Shown here one piece after another: positions 1 to 7,340 of a DNA stretch of 64,000 nucleotides. Both the position numbers and the translations under genes were made by a program. Origin of the DNA: Salinibacterium xinjiangense (GTDB lineage Bacteria > Actinomycetota > Actinomycetes > Actinomycetales > Microbacteriaceae). The stretch lies in contig NZ_BMLC01000002.1 in the NCBI RefSeq assembly GCF_014645015.1, forward strand, positions 372,001 to 436,000, written 5' to 3'. The stretch's first letter is position 1; each line of letters begins with the position of its first letter. Under the pieces are notes generated by a model. That model had not been told where the DNA came from and did not search any database. It worked only from the letters and a program-made list of their open reading frames with translations.

Positions 1-1
1 G

Positions 2-271
2 GTCATAGCAGGGGGAAGTGCCGTGCTGAATGCAAGACACCTGCAGCCGCAGAGGTCGCTCGCGGATCACTACAACCCGCGAGCCATGTCCCCAGAGCTT
101 TTGCGCGCACATCGCGAGCTCGATGGCGCGGTTGACAGGGTTTTTGGTCTGCGTGGAACGGTCAGCGATGACGCTCGGCTGAGTGCTCTCTTTGCGAGCT
201 ATGCGGAATTGACAACAGCGGATCAACTGGCAGTCGAGTCACGTCAGTCACCAAAGCGAAAGCAAGCCTAA
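2..271 (+). CDS. C-terminal end of class I SAM-dependent DNA methyltransferase (type IIL/MmeI-like), partial
   Basis: The reading frame is open from the first bases, so the gene begins outside the window and only about 89 C-terminal residues are present. The tail carries the pattern LADHYNPRAM-SPELLRAHRELDGAVDRVFG, which is characteristic of the last segment of MmeI-like and related adenine methyltransferases that combine methylation with restriction. The catalytic NPPY motif and any nuclease domain lie upstream and cannot be seen, so it may be either a complete restriction-modification polypeptide or a modification subunit. It stops two bases before the next gene's ATG, so translation is probably coupled to the PLD-family protein. 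The family call is by recall of the C-terminal pattern and not by search. Confidence 0.72.
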   Translation, partial: VIAGGSAVLNARHLQPQRSLADHYNPRAMSPELLRAHRELDGAVDRVFGLRGTVSDDARLSALFASYAELTTADQLAVESRQSPKRKQA

Positions 272-273
272 AA

Positions 274-1404
274 ATGGCCTACGAGATGTCGGTGCACGCA
301 CAAGATCCCAAAGTCGGAAGAGTTGGGGTGGTGCTCGATGCGATAGCTCACGCATCCAAGGAGTCTGGCGACTACGAGCACGTTGATATTGCCGTAGCGT
401 ATGCGTCGACGAAGGGCGTTCGTCTCTTGAAGGAGAGGTTGTCCAGCGGGGCTTGGACTGCATCCACCAAAAGATTTCTGGTGAGTATCGACTTTGGTTT
501 CACGCAACCCAACGCGCTCAAAGCCCTGAGCGAGCTCGACAACTCGGAGGTGAGAATCCCGAACGCACGCGCAGTTCTGGACTCGTCCGTCCTCCGTCCG
601 CCATCTGCATTCCACGCGAAAATTTTTATGTTCGGCGGGGAGGAATGGAAGGATCTAAGAGCGCTGATCGTGGGATCGGCTAATGTCACCGCGAGTGCGC
701 TCTCGACTGGTGCTGAGGTAGTCACCAAGCAGATTTGGCGCAACAACTCCTCACGCACAGTGGCTTGGGAGCACTTGAAGAGGGCCAAACCGGTCGTGGA
801 CTGGTTCGAAGATACCTGGGATAGTGCCGACCTGCTTGCCGATGTGCTCGACGAGTACAGGCAGCGCTACCGAGCCTTGCCCAAGCCGCGCATACCTCCC
901 GAGGAAACAACCCGGACCACACGCGTCTTCCTCGCGTCGCCTACTGAACATGTAATTACAGGCATTCTTCCTGTGCAACTCGCGGCTGCAAAGTCGCTAT
1001 GGGTCGACGGCTCATCCATCATTCGGAACCGAAAACCTAGGCCCGGAAATCAGCTAAACACTCCCCGCGGAACTAGGGTCTTTTTTGGCTTCGATTCGCG
1101 AAACGTGTCAAAAAATACAACCTTGGGGTATGTCGAGATACGGATCAGTGGGCATGACTATGTGAAAAAACGATCGATCCGGTTCGCCGACAACGGCATG
1201 GACATCATCGGGCTGCCTATTCCAGAGCGGTACGGCGTCGGCACCTATCAAGACACCATCCTGATCTTCACTCGTGACCCTACTCACGCTCGATTTACTC
1301 TGACTGTCACCGACCAAGCAGGACTGGCTGACCGTCGAGCAGCTGCTGCGAACAACGTGGAGCTGTCAATGTCTCACGGCCGACGCTACGGACTCCTCTT
1401 CTAG
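274..1404 (+). CDS. Phospholipase D-like nuclease domain protein
   Basis: A 376-residue protein. Residues 110-150 hold a single PLD-type catalytic patch: SAFHAKIF (H114, K116) followed by VGSANVTASAL (134-144) and a conserved-looking GAEV. This corresponds to the HxK...GS/GxN signature of PLD-family nucleases. The usual Asp of HxKxxxxD is not obvious (G at that place). One HKD half per chain implies a dimer, as in the restriction enzyme BfiI and the Nuc nuclease. The C-terminal 200 residues are not recognised and could bind DNA or partner proteins. No signal peptide or membrane segment is seen. It lies two bases after the methyltransferase and upstream of a PD-(D/E)XK protein, so a role in restriction or phage defence is inferred. 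Lipid hydrolysis is unlikely in this context. Confidence 0.7.
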   Translation: MAYEMSVHAQDPKVGRVGVVLDAIAHASKESGDYEHVDIAVAYASTKGVRLLKERLSSGAWTASTKRFLVSIDFGFTQPNALKALSELDNSEVRIPNARAVLDSSVLRPPSAFHAKIFMFGGEEWKDLRALIVGSANVTASALSTGAEVVTKQIWRNNSSRTVAWEHLKRAKPVVDWFEDTWDSADLLADVLDEYRQRYRALPKPRIPPEETTRTTRVFLASPTEHVITGILPVQLAAAKSLWVDGSSIIRNRKPRPGNQLNTPRGTRVFFGFDSRNVSKNTTLGYVEIRISGHDYVKKRSIRFADNGMDIIGLPIPERYGVGTYQDTILIFTRDPTHARFTLTVTDQAGLADRRAAAANNVELSMSHGRRYGLLF

Positions 1405-1501
1405 AATCCCCTAGGGCCGACACTCGGGGGAAGACGGCTTCCTGCTGGCTGAAGAGAGATTTATTGACGAACGGCAGTAGCGCACGGGATTGAGATGGGA
1501 A

Positions 1502-2740
1502 ATGACAGTGACAGAGCTTTTCGAACGCGGGTACCTCCGCGACTACTTCGGCAAGCGCCTGTCGTTGATTCGGAGCAGTTTCGAGAGTCTGAGCGAAGAC
1601 GAAGTACTGAGCCGTTCGACGGAAGACCTGATGCAAGAACTCACTGAGCGTGCTCGACTGGAGCCACTAAGCATTTCGGACGATCCGATCGATGGTGGTG
1701 TCGCCGAGGGAAGTGTTCAAGTCCGCGATCACTTCGACCGCGCAGTTCGCCAGCCAGTATTCAACGTGCGTGCGGTCTATGAATTCAGCGGCGACGAGGA
1801 CTTGCTCTACTACCAACCCTCGACCAGCATCGCGTTCACGACCATCCAGGCAGATGTCGGGCGAGGAACCTTGACTGTTCATGCCACGATCTCGGCCAGC
1901 CGGGCCAACACCGGTGCCGAGGCTCGACGCGCCTTTGAGGATGAGATCGGGATGATCCGCACCAATGCTGCTCACTCCGCCCGGGATGTCGCGGGTTTCA
2001 ATAATAATGTCGAGTCTCTGCTCCGCCCTGCCGTCGAGCGTCGCAAGGAGTTACTGCAGCAGCGCCGAGATCTTGCTGGCGCGCTCGGGTTCCCTATGAA
2101 GAGGCGCACTGACGCACCCTCGAAAGTCCCCCTCCAGCGTCGCGACATCGGTACACAGCGCAATGCATCGGTGGCAAAGGGACGAACGCCATATCGTGAC
2201 GAGCCGGCTCTGACTGAGGCGCAGTACGAAGACGCGATCGCCGTAGTTGAGTCGACACTCCTTGCGATGGAGCGCACACCTTCTGTCGCCTCGGGTAAGG
2301 ACGAGGAAGAACTGCGCGACCAGATCCTGGTCCAGCTCAACGGTACTTTCCAAGGCAGTGCGACGGGGGAGACATTCATACAGGCAGGCAAGACAGACAT
2401 ACTCGTCCGTGTCGAAGATCGCCATGTATTCGTCGGCGAGTGCAAGTGGTGGAGTGGTGAGAAGGGACTGGGTGAGGCAGTCGACCAGCTCCTGAGCTAT
2501 TTGCCGTGGCGAGACGAGAAGGCGGCTCTCATCGTTTTTATCGACCGGAAAGATGCTTCGGCGGTATTTGAGAAGGCGGAGACCGCTGTCAAGTCGCATC
2601 TGTCCTTCAAGCGCGCGGGCAAGAAAAGCGTCGATCCGATGAAGCGACGAAACTTCGTACTCGGACATCCAGACGACTCGGAACGCGAGATCCAGTTGGC
2701 TGTCCTTTTTGCCGTGCTGCCGAGGGAAAGTAAGAGGTGA
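1502..2740 (+). CDS. PD-(D/E)XK nuclease-fold protein, restriction-associated
   Basis: The ATG at 1502 gives 412 residues; a TTG at 1490 is the alternative start. Residues about 290-330 contain GETFIQ-x-GKTDILVRVED and then VFVGECKWW. This is the E...D-x(n)-E-x-K arrangement of PD-(D/E)XK nucleases (D about 299, E about 313, K about 315), followed by a helix with QLLSYL as in restriction-endonuclease-like families. The N-terminal 220 residues are not recognised; they include a beta-rich part and a helical stretch rich in R/E/Q (residues 140-200). It lies 97 bp after the PLD gene on the same strand and probably shares its transcript. It may cut DNA or be a structural remnant of the fold. Substrate is unknown. 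Confidence 0.65.
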   Translation: MTVTELFERGYLRDYFGKRLSLIRSSFESLSEDEVLSRSTEDLMQELTERARLEPLSISDDPIDGGVAEGSVQVRDHFDRAVRQPVFNVRAVYEFSGDEDLLYYQPSTSIAFTTIQADVGRGTLTVHATISASRANTGAEARRAFEDEIGMIRTNAAHSARDVAGFNNNVESLLRPAVERRKELLQQRRDLAGALGFPMKRRTDAPSKVPLQRRDIGTQRNASVAKGRTPYRDEPALTEAQYEDAIAVVESTLLAMERTPSVASGKDEEELRDQILVQLNGTFQGSATGETFIQAGKTDILVRVEDRHVFVGECKWWSGEKGLGEAVDQLLSYLPWRDEKAALIVFIDRKDASAVFEKAETAVKSHLSFKRAGKKSVDPMKRRNFVLGHPDDSEREIQLAVLFAVLPRESKR

Positions 2741-2880
2741 GTCCCCGCCCGAAGTTGCTCACGCTTGACGTCTATGGAGGAGAGCTACACGCTTTCTGAG
2801 TGATTTCGCCGCGACTCCGTATTTGCGCCTGGGGACCGAACTGCAAACATGGCGAGTCTCTACTAAGACTCAGCCGAAGT

Positions 2881-3025
2881 CATTTTTGCCCGCATTTTGA
2901 CTGCACTTGAAACAAAACAGCCTGACCACCATGATCTTGCGAGGCTACAAATCGCAGATAAAACTGGGTTGTTGACCCTCGCCCGCACGATCAAGGGGCC
3001 GGATATCGGGTTCGAAACCCTTCAC
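2881..3025 (+). repeat. Left direct repeat of the OLD/helicase module (att-like copy A)
   Basis: Aligns almost colinearly with 10177-10327. Shared blocks are GCATTTTGACTGCACTTGAA, CAAAACAGCCTGA, ACTGGGTTGTTGACCCTCG and GGATATCGGGTTCGA. The last block resembles the T-arm/3' end of a tRNA, the usual target of tyrosine integrases, but the acceptor part has diverged here (ends in AAACCCTTCAC). No integrase lies between the two copies. Interpreted as a relic attachment site. Confidence 0.6.
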
Positions 3026-3059
3026 ACCGCGACCGAAATCGCGGCATGAACAACGTGAA

Positions 3060-3239
3060 GAAGCCGTCCGAAAATCTGCGACAGATCACATGCCCGTACA
3101 CGATGAGCTCGTCGATGCCCGCCCGGATCTCGGCTTCTTCCTCGATCGCATCCTCATGGGGATCGATTGGCTGGCCTTAGTAGGTGAGCGGGAGGGCATA
3201 GATCCCCTTAGCGATGAGCGATAACCGTGGGTCGTTCAT
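3060..3239 (-). pseudogene. Decayed small helix-turn-helix-like frame
   Basis: Translating the minus strand from an ATG at 3239 gives MNDPRLSLIAKGIYALPLTY, then an in-frame TAA (3177-3179), then GQPIDPHEDAIEEEAEIRAG and IDELIVYGHVICR. The pattern (DPRLS-AKG-Y...GQPIDP-EDAIE...I-ELI-G) resembles the short winged-helix domains common near the replication and excision genes of actinobacterial mobile elements. The stop and the drift into the att-like repeat mark it as dead. Identification is by pattern only. Confidence 0.45.
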
Positions 3240-3365
3240 CGCGGAGTGAGGTATCGCAGTGTCCACCGCGTTCGGCTCGACGGAGCGTAAGCAGGTTGGT
3301 GCGATCCAATCCCTAGCTGGCGACATCACTTCTCGGCCGCGACACGGAGACGGTACTACTTCGTC

Positions 3366-4580
3366 CTAGGCACTGGGTTTGGAACCGCTTTTCAAGAAAG
3401 ATATGACCACCGGCACAGCGGCTCCGGCCACAGCCAAGCCAATCGCGGCATTCTGCGCTGCTTCTTTACCAGCTCTATTTCGCTGCTGCGGATCTTTCAG
3501 CGCCTCGCGCCACGGTGTGACGCTGAGTGAATCGCGGGTGGAGTCGATGCCAAGGGGGCTGTGGAAGTCATCAACGACGGAAGCCGTGGCGTTGAGTGAG
3601 TTGACTATGGATTGTGCGGCTCTCGCGTGAAGAAGGATGTTCTCGTTGGCGATGCCGCCGGCTGAATCCATCTGCGTCATCAGTCGGGATGTGATCTCAA
3701 GCACACTGGCGCGCCGACTGGCGCGCGCATCCGCTACCCCGAGCCGGTGCCCGTCGAGGTGGTCGGGGGCGGTGGCGCGCACATAATCGAGTTCGATCAC
3801 GCGGAACCCGTCTTGTAGTTCGAAGCAACGTGCGAGCACCGCGAGCTGCATCGCGACGTCTTGCTCGATCTGCTTCGTCGCCTTTTTCAGGTCGCCAGTG
3901 CTGCTCTTGCCTTCGACCTTGTCAGCAAGCGCACGTAGCGCGAGCAGCGCATCTTCCTGCACCGTGAAGAGCGTCTCGGACACGCCGTTCACTTTGTCCC
4001 ACCACGTCTTCGGGTCGCCCCCGTGGTCGCGGATCGTCTCCGCTTCAACGATCGATGCGCCAGCACCTTTCATTCGGGCGAGCACGTTGTCTCGCTGAGC
4101 GCGACGCACGTCGTCGAGCTTTTCACCGATTCGTACGAGCAGTTCTTTGAGCTCCTGCGCCTCGGCCTGTTGGGCGAACTGGCTGAGAAGCCCGCCCGCT
4201 CCCGATAGCACCGCTGGATTGCTCAGCAGCGATACCGCACCATCTTCGGCTTGTAGCCACTTGAGCGACTGCTTGCCTGGTTCGCCGAGCATCATGTGAG
4301 AGATGCCTTTGATCTTTGTGGGCATCAGACCGCCGGCATCCTTGAGTCGCTTGGCGGACTCGGGCGTGAGCTTGAGGTACATCGCCGACTGTTCGGCAAC
4401 GTGGGAGAGAGTGCTAGCGATTTCCGCACCCGCACTCGCCGCAGTGTGGAGTTTGTCTGGGTCAAACGGCTTCGCCTGCGCCAGCAGACCCAGGCGCGTG
4501 AGGATTCGTTCGACAGCGGCTCGTTCGCCCACGACGATGGCACCCTCGTCATCGCTCACTAGTTCGATCTGGTCTGCCAT
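3366..4580 (-). CDS. Unknown protein with C-terminal hydrophobic tail, next to defence module
   Basis: The 404-residue reading starts at MADQIELV, where GAAGGG sits about 8 bases upstream; a longer frame from 4607 lacks such a site. The protein is mostly helical. Residues about 20-110 contain AGAEIASTLSHVAEQSAMYL and GGLMPTKIKGISHMMLG. A helical middle part follows (FAQQAEAQELKELLVRIGEKLDDVRRAQRDN). Near the C-terminus is one hydrophobic segment (IGLAVAGAAVPVVISFL), a likely tail anchor. No catalytic motif is visible. It is convergent with the upstream nuclease gene and divergent from the OLD/helicase operon, and lies inside the same direct repeats. I do not recognise the family; a role as a membrane effector or accessory of the neighbouring system is only inferred from position. 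Confidence 0.6.
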   Translation of the reverse strand: MADQIELVSDDEGAIVVGERAAVERILTRLGLLAQAKPFDPDKLHTAASAGAEIASTLSHVAEQSAMYLKLTPESAKRLKDAGGLMPTKIKGISHMMLGEPGKQSLKWLQAEDGAVSLLSNPAVLSGAGGLLSQFAQQAEAQELKELLVRIGEKLDDVRRAQRDNVLARMKGAGASIVEAETIRDHGGDPKTWWDKVNGVSETLFTVQEDALLALRALADKVEGKSSTGDLKKATKQIEQDVAMQLAVLARCFELQDGFRVIELDYVRATAPDHLDGHRLGVADARASRRASVLEITSRLMTQMDSAGGIANENILLHARAAQSIVNSLNATASVVDDFHSPLGIDSTRDSLSVTPWREALKDPQQRNRAGKEAAQNAAIGLAVAGAAVPVVISFLKSGSKPSA

Positions 4581-4992
4581 TGCCTGACCCTTCACATCCT
4601 GCGGCAAGCGTACCGGCCGTCGGCTAAGCGAGACTCACCGTGGTATGCCACGTCTCAACGGGGCTTGACGCCGTCTCGGCTCCCAGTGGCTGGCGCTAAG
4701 ACTACGACCACTGGGCTTCTTTGATGTGGTGCGCCAGACGTGGCACTGCGAGCACGGAATGGATTCCGGCGAGCCCCGGGTACCTGAGCCGATAATGACA
4801 TCATTTCTTCACAGTGCGTCGCTAACGTGTTTAAGCAGATTGAGGACCCTGCTCTCGGTTCGACAGAGCTCCCGAATGTAGGCCGTGCCGGTCTCGGTCA
4901 GGGTTCAGAGTCTGACCCCGCCGATAGTGTGACTTCACGTCAGTTACTGGCCAAAAAACCAACTAAGCGCGCCTGGGCGAGGAGCAATACAT
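4581..4992. other. Divergent intergenic region, no gene seen
   Basis: About 410 bp between the minus-strand unknown and the plus-strand defence operon. It must hold both promoters, but I could not point to convincing -35/-10 pairs. No conserved frame, repeat or terminator was recognised. Confidence 0.5.
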
Positions 4993-5388
4993 ATGACTGA
5001 ATTCGTGCCGGGTGAAACGGTGGACGCGCAGGCAGCACTGCTTGCCCAGCTTCCAGATCTCGTCCCAACCGCGTTCGCTGACGCAGGAGTCCTTGATCGC
5101 GCAGCGTTGCTCTCCCCGGTTGGTCCCGGTGACGAGGACATAGCACCCGCCTTAACTCTTTCGTGGTCGTCAATCGACATGGCACGCACCGAAGCCCGCG
5201 GTGCGACGACCTCACCGCTCGTGCCGGATGCGGCTGCCTTGCTTGACTGGGACACGACAAGGAATGGTCTCACCCAAGGTGACAACCTGCAGGCGCTCAA
5301 GCTCTTGAAGAATGGCCCCGCCGATTACACGAGCACGACGGATCGTGATGGCGTCCGGATCGAAATGCAAGTTGGGGAGGTCTCATGA
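4993..5388 (+). pseudogene. Type III DNA methyltransferase (Mod) reduced to N-terminus plus short tail
   Basis: The 131-residue frame ends its recognisable part with LSWSSIDMARTEARG...LLDWDTTRNGLTQGDNLQALKLLKNG. This matches the N-terminal region of type III site-specific methyltransferases just before the YIDPPYNTG catalytic motif. The sequence then jumps to DYTSTTDRDGVRIEMQVGEV and stops. The catalytic DPPY, the SAM-binding motif and the target-recognition domain are all missing, so about 450 residues have been lost in frame, leaving a short fused tail. It cannot methylate DNA. The stop overlaps the next gene's start (ATGA at 5385-5388), so the remnant may survive as a leader that couples translation to the OLD nuclease. 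Alternatively it is a genuine small protein that kept only the N-terminal domain. Confidence 0.7.
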
Positions 5389-7340
5389 GGCTAGTAAAGG
5401 CTGAGATTCAAGGGTTCGGACGACTCGCTGAAGGGAAGGTGAATCTCGACAGCAAGGTCATCGCGGTCGTCGGACCTAACGAAGCAGGGAAGACCACGCT
5501 CCTGCGGGCACTGGCTTTTGTGGACAACAAGGCAACTCTGTCCCCATCTGAGCGCTCGCGGGGTCTGAACGTCCCCGACGATCGCACAGTCGTTCGCGTG
5601 CAGTACTTGCTCACGAAGGAAGAGCAAAAGAGCCTGGCGGGATTCGATCTTGAAGAGCAGCCGAAATCGCTTTGGCTCTCACGCACCGCGATGGATGGCG
5701 CGGAGCCGCGTTTGGCTGTTGAGCCCGCGCCGCGCAAGGCTGTTGCGCCGCTCGCGAGGGCCGTAAAGGAACTCCGGGCAGCAGCAATCAAGATGGCGTT
5801 CGCTGAACTCGACTACGAAGTTCCTGGACCCAACGATGCCGGAGAGACGCCTCCGGCCGATGAAATACGAGCGACACTTCGTGACCGTTCTGAGACGCTC
5901 CTCGCCAAGATCTTCGAAGAACAAGAATCAGCTGACTTGCCAGCTGCCATGGCGCAACACGCAGACTCTCTTCGCCAGATCCAAGCTGAACTCAATGCAT
6001 ACGCACTCGCCGCAAGTCTCAGCGCCGCCATCGGTGTTGTTTTGGCTTGGTGCGACCGAGAGGACCCAACCGAGGCGGTGGCCAATGCGCTCTGGGCGCT
6101 CTCACCGAACATCCTTCTATTCGGCGACGAGGACCGGACGCTTGGATCGTCTCACGCGCTTAGCGAAGAGTTTTTTGCTGCTCCACCGGCGTCTCTTCGA
6201 AACCTGCTCGGGATGGCTGAACTCGACGCGGCTGCTTTTTGGGCGACATTCGTCTCTGGGGATGAGGGCGAGCGTGAAACCCTCATCGATGAAGCGAACC
6301 AGACGCTCGCTACAAAGTTCGCTGCGGCCTGGAAACAGTCAAACATCACTGCGATTTTGAAGACAGAGCAAACGATTCTCTCCATCCGCATCAAGCAGGA
6401 TGGAAAACGAATCACCCAGTTTGATGAGCGAAGTGCCGGCCTCAAGATGTTCGTGGCGCTCGTTGCTTTCCTTGCGGTGCGCCAGGAGACGGTTCCGCCA
6501 ATCCTCCTGATCGATGAGGCTGAGACGCATCTACACATTGATGCGCAAGCCGACTTGGTCAACACCTTCATGACGCAGCAGCAAGCGGCGAAGATCATTT
6601 ACACGACGCACTCGCCAGCGTGTCTTCCCCCGGACCTCGGCTCCAACATTCGTGCCGTCATTCCTGATCCGAGCCACGAATACCGCAGCCTTCTAAAGGG
6701 CAGCTTTTGGGAGGGATCTGCAGGATTCTCGCCGTTGATGTTGGCGATGGGAGCAGGTGCCACTGCCTTCTCCACGGCGCGGTACGTCGTACTAGCGGAG
6801 GGCGCATCTGAGATGCTCTTGCTGCCCACACTGATCAAGCGATCGATCGACGTTCCTGACCTCGAGTACCAGGTAGCGCCCGGTCTGTCAGAAGTGCCTC
6901 CCGAGATGTACCCGGAACTGGACTTGGCCGGAGCTCGAGTGGCCTACCTCGTTGACGGTGACAAGGGGGGACTCAAGCGCCGCGTGGAGCTAATTAAGGG
7001 TGGTGTTCCAGAGGACCGGATCATCACCCTCGGAGCGCTCACGCTCGAGAACCTGCTTGAGCCCGAGGCTTACCTCGAAGTCACCCGTACCTTGCTCCAG
7101 GAGTGCAATCCAGGAAGTGCGGTTCCTGAGCTGCCTACATTGCCGTCCCCGGGAGAAGAAGTATGGCCTCCGTTCCTCGACAAGTGGGCGAAGGCAAACG
7201 ACCTGAAGATGCCCGGTAAGCGAGTCGTCGCAAGCCGATTGATTGAGGAAGCTCAAGCTCGGCCCAGCGATTTCGGGGCTCCGATGTTGCGCCAGTTGCA
7301 CGCTGATCTGCGTGGAGTGTTGAAGCGCGGGTCGACTTGA
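5385..7340 (+). CDS. OLD-family ATP-dependent nuclease (AAA + TOPRIM), GajA-like
   Basis: A 651-residue protein of the OLD family. The N-terminal ABC-type ATPase has Walker A GPNEAGKTT (residues 30-38). The signature region (RSAGLKMFVAL) precedes Walker B LLIDEAETHLH (about 374-384) and the switch histidine in YTTHSPACL. A C-terminal TOPRIM domain follows, with its glutamate in VVLAEGASEMLLLP (about 468) and the acidic pair in YLVDGDKGG (about 521). All motifs needed for ATP-regulated DNA cleavage are present. The start overlaps the truncated methyltransferase and the stop overlaps the helicase start, a coupled operon. OLD nuclease plus SF1 helicase is the architecture of Gabija (GajA/GajB), so anti-phage action is the best inference. 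The helicase is much larger than usual GajB. Confidence 0.85.
   Translation: MRLVKAEIQGFGRLAEGKVNLDSKVIAVVGPNEAGKTTLLRALAFVDNKATLSPSERSRGLNVPDDRTVVRVQYLLTKEEQKSLAGFDLEEQPKSLWLSRTAMDGAEPRLAVEPAPRKAVAPLARAVKELRAAAIKMAFAELDYEVPGPNDAGETPPADEIRATLRDRSETLLAKIFEEQESADLPAAMAQHADSLRQIQAELNAYALAASLSAAIGVVLAWCDREDPTEAVANALWALSPNILLFGDEDRTLGSSHALSEEFFAAPPASLRNLLGMAELDAAAFWATFVSGDEGERETLIDEANQTLATKFAAAWKQSNITAILKTEQTILSIRIKQDGKRITQFDERSAGLKMFVALVAFLAVRQETVPPILLIDEAETHLHIDAQADLVNTFMTQQQAAKIIYTTHSPACLPPDLGSNIRAVIPDPSHEYRSLLKGSFWEGSAGFSPLMLAMGAGATAFSTARYVVLAEGASEMLLLPTLIKRSIDVPDLEYQVAPGLSEVPPEMYPELDLAGARVAYLVDGDKGGLKRRVELIKGGVPEDRIITLGALTLENLLEPEAYLEVTRTLLQECNPGSAVPELPTLPSPGEEVWPPFLDKWAKANDLKMPGKRVVASRLIEEAQARPSDFGAPMLRQLHADLRGVLKRGST

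Larger units (their letters stand above)
2741..3365. other. Gene-free stretch with decayed sequence and an att-like repeat
   Basis: No intact gene. It contains the left copy of the 145-bp direct repeat (2881-3025) and, on the minus strand, a small decayed helix-turn-helix-like frame (3060-3239). The rest (2741-2880 and 3240-3365) shows nothing I can name. Confidence 0.6.

Noticed and set aside
274-2740. Assignment of the first genes to DISARM
   Set aside because: A methyltransferase and a PLD protein occur in DISARM, but the helicase and DUF1998 genes that define it are not in the window; cannot be decided without upstream sequence.
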